Below are positions 1 through 8,737 of a DNA stretch of 64,000 nucleotides, in pieces. The notes beneath the pieces are model-generated. The model worked only from the letters and a program-made list of their open reading frames with translations. It was not told the DNA's origin and searched no databases. Numbering within the stretch: the stretch's first letter is position 1; each line of letters starts with the position of its first letter. Made by a program: the position numbers and the translations under genes. The stretch comes from a candidate division LCP-89 bacterium B3_LCP (GTDB lineage Bacteria; Electryoneota; B3-LCP). The stretch covers positions 45,835-109,834 of the forward strand of contig NJBN01000012.1 in assembly GCA_005223185.1 (NCBI GenBank), in the 5' to 3' direction.

Positions 1-730
1 GCGATAGGTATCAATTCGCAAATCCGATTGCACGATTTCGATTTCTATGTCATCATCCACCAGCGGATAAACGAAAACCGAAGCGAAAGAAGTATGCCGC
101 CTCTGATTGGCGTCAAACGGGGAAAGCCTGACCAAGCGGTGCACGCCGATCTCAGCTTTGAGATATCCATAAGCGTATTCTCCGCTGACCTCGTATGTAG
201 CTGATTTTATACCTGCCAGGTCTCCCTGTTGGTAATCAATCTCTTTAGCTTGAAAGCCGCGGCTCTCGATCCAGCGGTTGTACATTCGCAGGAGCATCCC
301 CGCCCAGTCCATCGATTCCGTGCCGCCCGCACCCGGGTGGATGACCAAAAGTGCATTGCGGTGATCGTCTTCGCCTCCCAGCATGTTGCGAAACTCCAGG
401 TCCGCCAGCTCATCTTCGATCTTTGCCAGCATTTTGCCAGTTTCCTGCAGGGTCGCATCGTCCTCTTCTTCTGCAGCCAACTCCAACAGAGTGTCCGCAT
501 CTTCCAGTTCCTGCTCCAATTCGTCCCAGGCTTCCGTCCAGGATTTCAATTGAGTTATCTGCTGCAGAATCTTTTTGGCTTCATCCCCATCATCCCAGAA
601 ATCAGGCGCTACCGACTGCTTCTCAAGCTTGGCGATAGCTTTTTCCTTCTGGTCCAGGTCAAAGATAACCCCTGAGTTTGTCCAATCTTCCCTTCAGATT
701 TGCTTCTAATTCTTTTAATTCATCGTACAT
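1..730 (-). CDS. prfB: Peptide chain release factor 2 (partial, C-terminus outside window)
   Basis: Class I release factor that reads UGA/UAA stop codons and triggers peptide release on the ribosome. The minus-strand frame starts at the ATG whose complement is 728-730, runs 23 codons to an in-frame TGA (659-661) and continues in the +1 frame with the coiled-coil domain 1 and the beginning of domain 2. The segment ends at the residues RIDTYR, immediately before where the family's GGQ catalytic motif should lie, so the GGQ and the C-terminus are cut off by the left window edge. The gene is the most downstream member of the minus-strand series; 77 nt separate it from the upstream glycosyltransferase gene. 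A single-frame gene caller would miss or truncate it because of the frameshift. The identification is secure from the frameshift signal plus RF2-type sequence such as HPGAGGTESMDWA. Confidence 0.95.
658..673 (-). promoter_or_regulatory. prfB: RF2 programmed +1 frameshift site
   Basis: On the minus strand the sequence reads AGG GGT TAT CTT TGA C: an internal Shine-Dalgarno-like AGGGG (complement of 669-673), a CTT slippery codon (662-664), and the in-frame UGA (659-661) followed by C. This is the textbook autoregulatory site of prfB: when RF2 is scarce, ribosomes slip +1 at CTT-U and make full-length RF2. After the slip the frame continues with DLDQKEKAIAKLEKQ, as in other RF2 proteins. Confidence 0.95.
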
Positions 731-748
731 GATTGTCTCTTGTATGAG

Positions 749-761
749 AGGTAGCGCGGGG
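749..761 (+). repeat. Half copy of the GGTAGCGCGGGG element
   Basis: Thirteen bases here (AGGTAGCGCGGGG) are identical to the left arm of the perfect palindrome at 23239-23263. The right arm is missing or decayed, so this looks like a degenerate copy of a short interspersed repeat, between the glycosyltransferase gene and prfB. Confidence 0.4.
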
Positions 762-807
762 ACACGTGAAAGACTTACACCTTGCCCACGCCATTTAGCT
801 TTATATA

Positions 808-2394
808 TTATTTACCTGATAACCGATTAATTTTATCCCACCTAATATACGGCGATGACTTCAGCAAATGCAGGATGTGCCCCCAAATTTTCACTTTCTC
901 ATAATCGGTTGAAAGATAGGGTTCAGCTTCCGGTTTTCCTTCCAAAGACCAGGTCTGCAGGACTATATCAGGCTTCAGTTCACCGATAGAATACTCATAA
1001 TCCCATTTCATGTGACCCGGGTAAAAAGCGGTTTGAGGCGACTTATTGGGATCACTGCGCATGGGTAAATGAGCGATCTTGCGATCGTTTTTACCTAAAA
1101 GATCCACCACAGGACGATTAGAAAAGTAGGGGAAAGCTCCCGCCCAGGTAATGGCAGTTTTAGCTTGCGGTTCTGTTATATCCTTAACCAATAACGCTTT
1201 TTCCACCATCTGTTTATTATCACTGACATACAGCGGCGGATTGATCAGCAGTAATTCCATGGCAGAACTGTGCACCAAATTGATGCGAAACAGTGCGAAG
1301 ATCAGTACCAGTATCATTGCTGCCCGGATCCATCCGGAGCTTTGTCGACATTTCGCCATAGCTCCCCGGCGTATCTCCTGCAGGCTGTAAGCAAGCAGGA
1401 TGAACAACAGCGGCATCACAGAGGCAACGTACCGGTTGGTTATGCCGATGTGTTCCCAGGCATCACCGCCAACGTAAATGCTGTATCCCAATTGCGTTAG
1501 AAATACCCAGAGTAGTAGGAAAACGTACCTGTCACGCCGAAACAGGATTACCGCAAAAGGCAGCAAAAAGAATATCACGTCCATTCGGTGGATAAGTCCA
1601 CCGACTGCGTACAACCCCCTGGTGATTCTGTGAAAGAGCGGATAACCGGTCAGCTTCAAATAATATGTATTGGGTAGAATGTCGCCATAATACCACCAGC
1701 GAAGCAGCGTCTGCAAAGCCATGAAGAAAACCAATATCGAAATACCCCAGAGGAAGTTCTGCCAACGCCTCTCTTTCTGGAAGATAACCAGGTAGCCAAG
1801 AATTGCTAAGAACAGAACAATCATATCCATGCGGATGAGTGTCGCTATTCCCAATAGCATGAACAAACGCACAGGAACGGCTTTCTGCCCCGCATTTCGC
1901 ATGACCATCCATACAGTAGCAGTCGTTATCAGCGTCAAAATGCTGACTTCCATCCCTTGCAGGCTCCATGTATTCAGCGAATAGTAAAAAGCTGTAAGAG
2001 CCACCGTTCCCATTGAAACGAAGGTGGAATTATCAGAGATATAATCAGCTATTGACTTGACAAAGAACAGGTTTATCAACAAAAACAGGGCGCCACTGAT
2101 CTGAATGAACAGGCTTACTTTCGTGAGCCCCACCGGCAAAAGGTGAAAGAGAGCCATATAGATCACCCAGAGAGGGTTGGTGTATCCCTCCACCCGTTCA
2201 CTTCCCGGATACCACACCAAACCATGACCGGCAGCCAAGTTTTTGGCATAAGTCATGGAAACCATAGCATCGTCAAAGAGCGAAAAATAGTGCTCATCTT
2301 CGATAGCGAAGCTGGTCTTAGAAATATAGCAGGATGCGTAGATAATGAACAGTAACAGAAGGAGCGCGAAGGTGATGTTATTTCGTTTTAGCAT
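808..2394 (-). CDS. GT-C type integral-membrane glycosyltransferase (ArnT/AftB-like)
   Basis: 528-aa polytopic membrane protein, probably using a lipid-phosphate sugar donor to glycosylate an envelope acceptor. About ten hydrophobic segments follow an N-terminal helix (residues about 8-28). The first periplasmic loop contains the Asp-rich motif LFDDAMVSMTYAKNLAAGHG and then ERVEGYTNPLW, characteristic of a large family of bacterial GT-C enzymes. The acidic pair is the expected donor-binding/catalytic site. A soluble C-terminal domain of about 130 residues follows the last membrane helix. It lies 13 nt downstream of the SpoIID-like gene and is probably co-transcribed with it. Sugar and acceptor cannot be read from the sequence; assignment to the GT-C superfamily is firm, to a specific family less so. 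Confidence 0.75.
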   Translation of the reverse strand: MLKRNNITFALLLLLFIIYASCYISKTSFAIEDEHYFSLFDDAMVSMTYAKNLAAGHGLVWYPGSERVEGYTNPLWVIYMALFHLLPVGLTKVSLFIQISGALFLLINLFFVKSIADYISDNSTFVSMGTVALTAFYYSLNTWSLQGMEVSILTLITTATVWMVMRNAGQKAVPVRLFMLLGIATLIRMDMIVLFLAILGYLVIFQKERRWQNFLWGISILVFFMALQTLLRWWYYGDILPNTYYLKLTGYPLFHRITRGLYAVGGLIHRMDVIFFLLPFAVILFRRDRYVFLLLWVFLTQLGYSIYVGGDAWEHIGITNRYVASVMPLLFILLAYSLQEIRRGAMAKCRQSSGWIRAAMILVLIFALFRINLVHSSAMELLLINPPLYVSDNKQMVEKALLVKDITEPQAKTAITWAGAFPYFSNRPVVDLLGKNDRKIAHLPMRSDPNKSPQTAFYPGHMKWDYEYSIGELKPDIVLQTWSLEGKPEAEPYLSTDYEKVKIWGHILHLLKSSPYIRWDKINRLSGK

Positions 2395-2407
2395 AATATA
2401 TCATTAC

Positions 2408-4159
2408 CTAAGGCTCCAACGGTCCATAAGTGCTTCTGACTTCCGATTCCTTGTAATAATGCGTTAAGATATCCTTGTATTTATAGCTATCCAGCGCCAT
2501 TATGGCGGCTCCAATTTGACACATGCCTACACCATGTCCCCAACCTGCTCCGCGGAAAGTGAACCCCAGAGGTGTCCCGATTTCACCCATCTCCATATCT
2601 ATTACAAAACAACTACTGCGCAGGTATGTGGGAGATAATGCTCGCCGAATATTCAATTCCTTCTTGACCCTGATGTTCTTCCTGCTGCCTAAGATTTCAA
2701 TCTCCTTTAATCTCCCGGAAACACCTCTGTCCAAGAGGATTATATCGTAAAGCGTGCCGATGTCCTCACCGGTGCGCTTCTTGATTATGTCCTCTAACTG
2801 CTTGCGTGAATAACTCACCTCCCAGCGGAAATATTTCTTACTGTAGGCAAGTATATTGGGAAGATCATCACGATTTAAACTGCAGAACACGTCGGGCCTT
2901 GCATCGACCCATTTGCGCACAGCCTTCTCCTTGGTGAGTTTAAGTTTGGGCAGATCATCCTTCTCAGCTTTGGAATCATAGATTCCTTGCAGATAGGGTT
3001 CTTCCGGTGGATTCCAGACGTTCTGTTTGTGTTCGGTGTGCCCGCCGCAGACTGCGGAATACACCGCATCGCAGATACGGTCCTCATAATACAGGATTTC
3101 ACCGGTGGTCGATCCCACAGCTTCGTCAGTACTCTCAGCTTCGTTGGTCGTCCCCGAATATACCTGGCAGTGGACGTTCGCACAGAAATCATAGGGGTCG
3201 TTATTGTGCTTGGTGCCTAATTTTGCCAACACTTCACTCCGTGCTGCCACAGCTTGTGCTTTTAGCGCCTCCAATGGGTAGCCCGCAGGCATTTCTGCCG
3301 GGACGACTCCTTTCAGATATCGGTCAATGGTTATTTCCGAAATTCCGCAAAGCCTGGCGTCATTACCCACTCTTATCTCAATTATCCCTTTATAAGTGCG
3401 GTCTGACATCGATTCCCAGTTAAATCCCGAACCCACCTTTACGCCGTACAGAGTAATAGTGGACTCATCGGAGATTGGCACTATCCGGAAACCGTTCTCG
3501 ATCATAGCGGAATAATCGTATTCAGCATCGTAAACTTCGATTTTCCCCTCCGGATCTTTCACCTTTTCCCTGATCACGCGAGGAGCGTACTCCTCCATGA
3601 ACTTTTGCAGCAGCTTCTTGGCTTCCGCCTCCGTCTCGAATGCCCCTGCAAGGATGCGGTATTTGGTATTGTCATTTACCATCTGTCCTGTAATAACCAA
3701 CTGCCCGCCTATTCGCTGCATGCGAACCTGTGGATGGAGCCTTCTTAACCGCTCCACCATCTCCAGCGCCTGAGCTTCCTCACGGCAGGCCGTTACCAGC
3801 ACGCTGTAGATGAATGTAGCGCCATGTACCTGTTCCAACAGTGACCGCCATTTTAAATGCGAAGTGACGTCCGTGAATATCGGTTCACCGCTTAAATCTG
3901 TAAGGTTGAATTTGCCGGAAACGCGAAAGTCTATCTTTTCGTATCCTTCCATGAATCCTATGCGCAGTATCGGTTGAGAAGGAAATTGCTTCAGGACAAT
4001 TTTGGGGATGTCTTCTTCCATCTTCTCTATCGCATCATCTGGAAGAAACCCTGACTTTTTGTTGGACATGGATGCCTCACGCTTTACAAAGACGTTACAA
4101 CCACCCTGTATCAACAGGAGGGTAATCAGTAGTACTGTGTGTGTTTTATGTTGGATCAT
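2408..4159 (-). CDS. SPOR and SpoIID/LytB domain lipoprotein
   Basis: 583-aa exported protein, probably a peptidoglycan-active enzyme related to SpoIID lytic transglycosylases. The N-terminus (MIQHKTHTVLLITLLLIQGGC) is a lipoprotein-like signal peptide, with Cys about 21 as the candidate lipidated residue although the lipobox is imperfect. Residues about 110-195 contain two SPOR-like half repeats, which bind denuded glycan strands. Residues about 255-560 are the SpoIID domain, with the signature GVVPAEMP carrying the presumed catalytic Glu, followed by QAVAARSEVL, the YSAVCGGHT segment and GAGWGHGVGMCQ-GA near the end. SpoIID proteins outside spore formers are usual in the FCB group and cyanobacteria, so sporulation is not implied. 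It is followed at 13 nt by the glycosyltransferase gene. Confidence 0.85.
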   Translation of the reverse strand: MIQHKTHTVLLITLLLIQGGCNVFVKREASMSNKKSGFLPDDAIEKMEEDIPKIVLKQFPSQPILRIGFMEGYEKIDFRVSGKFNLTDLSGEPIFTDVTSHLKWRSLLEQVHGATFIYSVLVTACREEAQALEMVERLRRLHPQVRMQRIGGQLVITGQMVNDNTKYRILAGAFETEAEAKKLLQKFMEEYAPRVIREKVKDPEGKIEVYDAEYDYSAMIENGFRIVPISDESTITLYGVKVGSGFNWESMSDRTYKGIIEIRVGNDARLCGISEITIDRYLKGVVPAEMPAGYPLEALKAQAVAARSEVLAKLGTKHNNDPYDFCANVHCQVYSGTTNEAESTDEAVGSTTGEILYYEDRICDAVYSAVCGGHTEHKQNVWNPPEEPYLQGIYDSKAEKDDLPKLKLTKEKAVRKWVDARPDVFCSLNRDDLPNILAYSKKYFRWEVSYSRKQLEDIIKKRTGEDIGTLYDIILLDRGVSGRLKEIEILGSRKNIRVKKELNIRRALSPTYLRSSCFVIDMEMGEIGTPLGFTFRGAGWGHGVGMCQIGAAIMALDSYKYKDILTHYYKESEVRSTYGPLEP

Positions 4160-4229
4160 TCAAGTGCGGTTCAGCCTGTACGCGTACGTGACTGAAACGA
4201 TCTGGGAAAAAACTACTCAAGCTGGAGAT

Positions 4230-5414
4230 TCAGGATTCTATCAGACCGTGATGTAGTCTATAGAGTAGTTCATTGACTCTGCTGTCTATAATGCAAAAGG
4301 AAACGCGCACCGAACTGCAGCAGTACCATCGGGGCGTTATTTTATTCTCTTCAATTATTGCTTGTAACCTGGCGAAATACTTTCCCCCCGGTTCAAGACC
4401 TGATCCTATAGCAGAAATCCTTCCGAAAGTTCTTCTGTACAAATAAGCTCTTGAACCCCACTCGGTTGATAATAACGTATCCGTGTAAACTCCGCCCGGT
4501 TCTACGTATTTTTTGTCAATTAGAATTACAGGTCTCGTTGATTCACTGTGCAGACTTCTTATGATAACTCCTTCGGCGTGCAGATCGGATAAAGACGAAG
4601 ATAAATCGCTCTGCCTACCTAATTTGATCGCCCCTAAGTCTCTTAAGGCGTTCAACCCTCGTACTCCCCCCTTGGTGAAATCACCGCTGGTAATTATCGT
4701 CCCGACTGCACCGGTATCCGTTCGTCCCACACCGATATCCACATTGTGTTGGCGCGCTAACGTAACGGCGTCAGCAGCAATAACTTTCGAGCCGGTAGCG
4801 GAAAATTCGAGCATTTCGGTATAGTCAACTTGATTGATTATACGCGCATTGGGAACCTCGCGCGGATCAGCAGTATAAACGCCATCAACGTCCTTTAAGA
4901 TTCGGCACTGAACAGCTCCTAATGAGGCAGCTAAAGCAACCGCAGTGGTGTCTGATCCACCCCTGCCAAGCGTGGTGATCTCCTTTTCCACGCTGACACC
5001 CTGGAACCCTGCCACTATCGGTATCTGACCCTTTTCCAGAACCTGGTGTATTCTGGCGCAGCGAATTTCCACTATCCTGGCGCGGGTGTGATTTGTGTCA
5101 GTGATGATTCCAACCTGCGAACCTGTTAATGATACCGCTTCATACGGTCCTTCCGAATTTATCGCCATGGCCAACAAGGCGATGGATATTCGTTCACCTA
5201 CAGAAAGCAGCATGTCCAATTCCCGCGCACCTGGATGGTCGGTTATCTGGTCCACCATGGTGAGGAAATGATCGGTCGTTTCCCCCATGGCAGAAACCAC
5301 AACCACAGGATCCTCACCGGATGCTTTGCATCTGATTACCTGTCTTGCTACTGCTACCAGATTATCCGTGGTGGCGATGGAACTGCCGCCGTATTTCAGG
5401 ACTATTATTGGCAA
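4230..5414 (-). CDS. lysC: Aspartate kinase
   Basis: Phosphorylates L-aspartate to open the aspartate pathway to lysine/diaminopimelate, threonine and methionine. The 394-aa protein begins with the kinase signature LKYGGSS and has GERISIALLAMA, the FQG segment and TTLGRGGSDTTAVALAASLGA typical of the amino-acid kinase fold (about 1-240). The C-terminal 140 residues correspond to the ACT regulatory region, but they are diverged and a little shorter than in the classical tandem-ACT enzyme, so feedback behaviour cannot be predicted. It is the third gene of a dapA-dapB-lysC unit, 35 nt after dapB, pointing to dedicated diaminopimelate supply for peptidoglycan. The start follows the usual M-x-x-I-V-L-K-Y-G-G-S-S layout. 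Confidence 0.93.
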   Translation of the reverse strand: MPIIVLKYGGSSIATTDNLVAVARQVIRCKASGEDPVVVVSAMGETTDHFLTMVDQITDHPGARELDMLLSVGERISIALLAMAINSEGPYEAVSLTGSQVGIITDTNHTRARIVEIRCARIHQVLEKGQIPIVAGFQGVSVEKEITTLGRGGSDTTAVALAASLGAVQCRILKDVDGVYTADPREVPNARIINQVDYTEMLEFSATGSKVIAADAVTLARQHNVDIGVGRTDTGAVGTIITSGDFTKGGVRGLNALRDLGAIKLGRQSDLSSSLSDLHAEGVIIRSLHSESTRPVILIDKKYVEPGGVYTDTLLSTEWGSRAYLYRRTFGRISAIGSGLEPGGKYFARLQAIIEENKITPRWYCCSSVRVSFCIIDSRVNELLYRLHHGLIES

Positions 5415-5449
5415 TTTGTTAGAGATGGTGTTAATTGATTTTTACCTCT

Positions 5450-6208
5450 TTACAATCCCAGCACCTTTCGCATATCGTAAAAACCGGGTGGCTTTCCAAT
5501 GATGAAGTTGACTGCCGCAAAAACCCCTTTAGTGAAGGCTTTTCGTGAACTGGCACGGTGAGTCAACTCTAAGCGTTCACCCACACCGGTGAATAGGACC
5601 GTGTGCTCACCCGTAACGTCACCCGCCCGAATCGAATGATGCTGAACGGAAACGTCAGGGTCAATTAGATGTAGATATTGTTCGATCATCAACGCTGTTC
5701 CTGAAGGTGCATCCCGTTTAGTTCGGTGGTGCGTCTCAACTACGTCTATGTCGTATCCCCCGCCAACTAATTCTTGCACCCTTTGAGAAAGTGCGATTAG
5801 GACGTTTATGCCTAAAGACATGTTCGCTGAATAGAGGATGGGTATTTCACCAGCAAGCTCCTCCATGCGATTGCGGGCTTTTGAGTCAAATCCGGTAGAA
5901 CCCACGATTGCTGCTACCTTCTTTTTTGCGGCTCTTTCTAAATGCGAGATGACCCCATCTGCAGGAGCGCTAAAATCAATAAGGACACCGCAATCATCAA
6001 GGAATGTTTCCACATTGTCCGCTTCGATGGTGATGCCCCCGATCTTCGTCCCTAATAACCTGTAATCAAGCGATTCATAACCGCGCACTATGGTCACATT
6101 CTGGTATAGCAGAGCTTCTGATAGAATCTCCCGCCCCATGCGCCCCCCAACACCGCATAAACCCACCGCAATAGTATCTTGCGCAGGATTATTCTTTGAT
6201 GATTCCAT
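5450..6208 (-). CDS. dapB: 4-hydroxy-tetrahydrodipicolinate reductase
   Basis: NAD(P)H-dependent reductase producing tetrahydrodipicolinate in lysine/diaminopimelate synthesis. At 252 aa it has family length. The Rossmann motif GLCGVGGRMGREI is at residues about 17-29, and the substrate-binding/catalytic signature ETHHRTKRDAPSGTAL at about 150-165 is intact, including the His pair and the Lys. The start codon overlaps the end of dapA by 20 nt, indicating translational coupling. Cytoplasmic. Confidence 0.95.
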   Translation of the reverse strand: MESSKNNPAQDTIAVGLCGVGGRMGREILSEALLYQNVTIVRGYESLDYRLLGTKIGGITIEADNVETFLDDCGVLIDFSAPADGVISHLERAAKKKVAAIVGSTGFDSKARNRMEELAGEIPILYSANMSLGINVLIALSQRVQELVGGGYDIDVVETHHRTKRDAPSGTALMIEQYLHLIDPDVSVQHHSIRAGDVTGEHTVLFTGVGERLELTHRASSRKAFTKGVFAAVNFIIGKPPGFYDMRKVLGL

Positions 6209-7070
6209 GTCCTTTCAGCTCCCGGATTAGTACCTGACGATTATCTTCTGACAGCGGCGCCAATGGTGGACGAACCTGACCTGCATCGTAGCCCATCAAA
6301 CAGAGAGTCTCCTTCACCGCAATAGGATTGGTCTCTATGAAAAGAGCTTTAAGTAACGGCCAGATTTGCAGATGTGCTTGAATCGCTTCACCGACCTTGC
6401 CGCTGAAGAACTGCTTCATTAAATCCTTCAACTGCCTGGGTACGATGTTGGCTGCAGCTGAAATAGCGCCTTTACCACCACAAGTCAGCGTGGGGAGGAT
6501 CAAGGTATCATCCCCTGCTAAAATATTTATGTGATCGCCGCAGAGAATCGCCATTTCCGATATCTGATCTAGATTGCCTGAAGCCTCCTTGATGGCTGTA
6601 ATTCTTTCATGACCGCACAAACGGGATAGTGTCTGCGGAGTCATGTTTACTGACGTGCGACCAGGAATATTATATAGAATCAGCGGTATAGGTGAGGCAT
6701 CCGCTATCATGGTAAAATGCCGGTATAAACCCTCTTGCGTTGGTTTGTTGTAATAGGGGCAGATTACCAGTGCACCGGTGGCGCCCAACTCTGCCGCTCG
6801 TTTGGTGCGTTTGATGGTGGCTTCCGTGCTGTTGGTCCCCGTACCCGCAATTACAGGAACTCTACCGGCGACAGCTTCAACGCAGATGGTTATCACCACG
6901 TCGCGCTCAGAGTTAGATAGTGTGGGAATCTCACCTGTTGTACCTAAGGGAACCACGCCATCGACGCCGCTGGAGATCAAATCTACAACCAGTTTATTAA
7001 GTACTTCTGTAGCGATCCCTTTATCGGAAAAAGGGGTAATTAAAGCTGGGAATAGTCCTTCGAACATCAT
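6189..7070 (-). CDS. dapA: 4-hydroxy-tetrahydrodipicolinate synthase
   Basis: Condenses pyruvate with aspartate semialdehyde by Schiff-base chemistry. The 293-aa TIM-barrel protein has the expected landmarks: GVVPLGTTGEIPTLS near residue 40, the Tyr of LILYNIPGRTS (about 133) and the Schiff-base Lys of TAIKEASGNL (about 161). It is first in the dapA-dapB-lysC unit; 74 nt upstream lies the GlcD-like gene on the same strand. All catalytic residues are present, so activity is expected. Confidence 0.95.
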   Translation of the reverse strand: MMFEGLFPALITPFSDKGIATEVLNKLVVDLISSGVDGVVPLGTTGEIPTLSNSERDVVITICVEAVAGRVPVIAGTGTNSTEATIKRTKRAAELGATGALVICPYYNKPTQEGLYRHFTMIADASPIPLILYNIPGRTSVNMTPQTLSRLCGHERITAIKEASGNLDQISEMAILCGDHINILAGDDTLILPTLTCGGKGAISAAANIVPRQLKDLMKQFFSGKVGEAIQAHLQIWPLLKALFIETNPIAVKETLCLMGYDAGQVRPPLAPLSEDNRQVLIRELKGHGIIKE

Positions 7071-7144
7071 GAACCAATTTTTTTATACTCTATGTGAGCC
7101 TTTGGGACTTTTACTTCCATGTTAGTTTTCCGCGTATTGAAAAA

Positions 7145-8527
7145 TCACCCTTCCGGTATGATTTTTCCCGGATTGAAGATGCCATCCGGATCAAACGATT
7201 CCTTGATTTTCCGCAGGGTATCCAATTCCGCAGATTCCATCTGCAGACGCATGAATTCACGCTTGACAATGCCGATTCCGTGCTCTCCTGAAAGGGAACC
7301 GTCCAGCCTCACCACTTCCTTGAAAACTTCCTCAATTGCCTGCAGAGAACGCTGATGTTGAAGTGTATCATCAGCATCGTACATTACATTCACGTGAATA
7401 TTGCCGTCACCAGCATGACCATAACAGGGAATGGGTAAGTCGTAACGCTGTGATATCCGGCGGACTTCATTTAAGAGGTCCGGTATTCTGGAGCGTGGAA
7501 CAGATACGTCCTCGTTCATTTTGCCGGATGCTAAGCGGGATAAGGAAGGCGAGATAGAACGGCGCAATGTCCATAATTGTTCCGCTTCTTCCAGATTTTC
7601 GGTGGATGCTATTTCTATTGCCTGCCGGTTGTTGCATATACTTTCGATCTCAGCGACTCTGCCTTTGATCTCCTCCCGGTTCCCGTCAACTTCAATTAAC
7701 AGTAATGCCTCCGTGTTATTTGGAAGCTGTGTCCCGGTATAGGCCGTAATTGCATCCAAAACTGCTTTATCCATCAGCTCGCAAACGGAAGGCAGAATTC
7801 CTGCTGCCATTATTTCGGCAACTGAATTGCTCGCATAATCCATGGAAGTAAAGAAGATCCGTAGCGTTCCTCTCGCTTCCGGAGTATCAATTAAGCGAAG
7901 CGAGATCTTGGTTATTATTCCTAAAGTGCCTTCGGAACCTACCAGAAGAGGAGTGAGATCAGGAATGCTGTTTTTGCTATCCAGTATCCCCGTATAGCAC
8001 AACTCGCCGCGCGCTGATACGAATTCTAAGCCCTGGACGTAATGCTTGGTTGTGCCGTACTTAACGCAGCGGAGTCCACCGGCGTTCTCAGCAACGTTTC
8101 CACCAATGCTGCTTATCTTGTGACTTGATGGGTCAGGCGGATAGAATAGTCCTACTTTGGCAGCCTCATCCTGAACGGTAGCGGTGATAACACCTGGTTC
8201 AACCAGCGCAGTCTTATTTTCCTCATCAATACCTAAGATATCGTTCATCCGTTCGGTGCATAATACCATCCCCTGTCGAAGCGGTACAGAACCCCCTGAC
8301 ATGCCGGTTCCACCTCCGCGCGGAGTAATCCTGTAACCTTCATCCCTGGCGAATTTAACTGACTGTATTATATCATCGGCTGCTTCAGCGAGTACCACCA
8401 TTTCAGGCGTACTCCGTTCAGAAGACACGTCGTATGAATAGGTCAATAGATCTTCAGGAGAGGTCAGAACCTTGTGACGCCCCAGAGCTCGCTGGAAAGT
8501 TTTTAAAGGATTGGATCGAAACAGCAT
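7145..8527 (-). CDS. glcD: FAD-linked oxidase, glycolate/D-lactate dehydrogenase GlcD type
   Basis: 460-aa flavoprotein of the PCMH/FAD-oxidase C family that oxidises 2-hydroxy acids such as glycolate or D-lactate. The FAD-binding domain (about 35-215) contains PRGGGTGMSGG and VEPGVITATVQD; the C-terminal cap domain contains the metal/substrate motif GHAGDGNIHVNVM and SGEHGIGIVKREFM. No glcE or glcF partner is adjacent, so it may work alone or with an Fe-S partner elsewhere. The promoter at 8587-8615 lies 60-90 nt upstream of its start, so this gene may head the transcript that continues into dapA-dapB-lysC. Exact substrate unknown. Confidence 0.85.
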   Translation of the reverse strand: MLFRSNPLKTFQRALGRHKVLTSPEDLLTYSYDVSSERSTPEMVVLAEAADDIIQSVKFARDEGYRITPRGGGTGMSGGSVPLRQGMVLCTERMNDILGIDEENKTALVEPGVITATVQDEAAKVGLFYPPDPSSHKISSIGGNVAENAGGLRCVKYGTTKHYVQGLEFVSARGELCYTGILDSKNSIPDLTPLLVGSEGTLGIITKISLRLIDTPEARGTLRIFFTSMDYASNSVAEIMAAGILPSVCELMDKAVLDAITAYTGTQLPNNTEALLLIEVDGNREEIKGRVAEIESICNNRQAIEIASTENLEEAEQLWTLRRSISPSLSRLASGKMNEDVSVPRSRIPDLLNEVRRISQRYDLPIPCYGHAGDGNIHVNVMYDADDTLQHQRSLQAIEEVFKEVVRLDGSLSGEHGIGIVKREFMRLQMESAELDTLRKIKESFDPDGIFNPGKIIPEG

Positions 8528-8586
8528 CGTCTTTTCTGTCAGATACCGTTCATTTCAGATACCGTTCATTACGGATGCAAAACGTA

Positions 8587-8615
8587 AATATAATAAAAAA
8601 ATAGCCGTTACGCAA
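8587..8615 (-). promoter_or_regulatory. Sigma-70 type promoter for the glcD-like gene
   Basis: On the minus strand TTGCGT (complement of 8610-8615) is followed after exactly 17 nt by TATATT (complement of 8587-8592), about 60 nt before the ATG of the FAD oxidase. It matches the form seen at eleven other places in this window. Confidence 0.7.
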
Positions 8616-8737
8616 GTAAAAGTTGTATGAAATTGCCTTGCAAGTACAAAAAAATACGGCATAAAATGCCATATATCTCCGAAATAGTCGGTTGTTCAGG
8701 GTGCCGGAAATATTTTCTGTGTCAACCTATCATTATG

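Noticed and set aside
229..675. 148-codon + strand open frame across prfB
   Set aside because: It lies opposite the RF2 coding sequence, which has clear family motifs and the frameshift signal; the translated + frame has no recognisable character.
1532..1969. 145-codon minus-strand frame inside the glycosyltransferase gene
   Set aside because: Alternative frame of a well-supported membrane protein; Cys/His-rich random composition.
2408..4159. Sporulation gene as a sign of a spore former
   Set aside because: SpoIID-domain lipoproteins with SPOR repeats are usual in Gram-negative FCB bacteria; no other sporulation gene is present.
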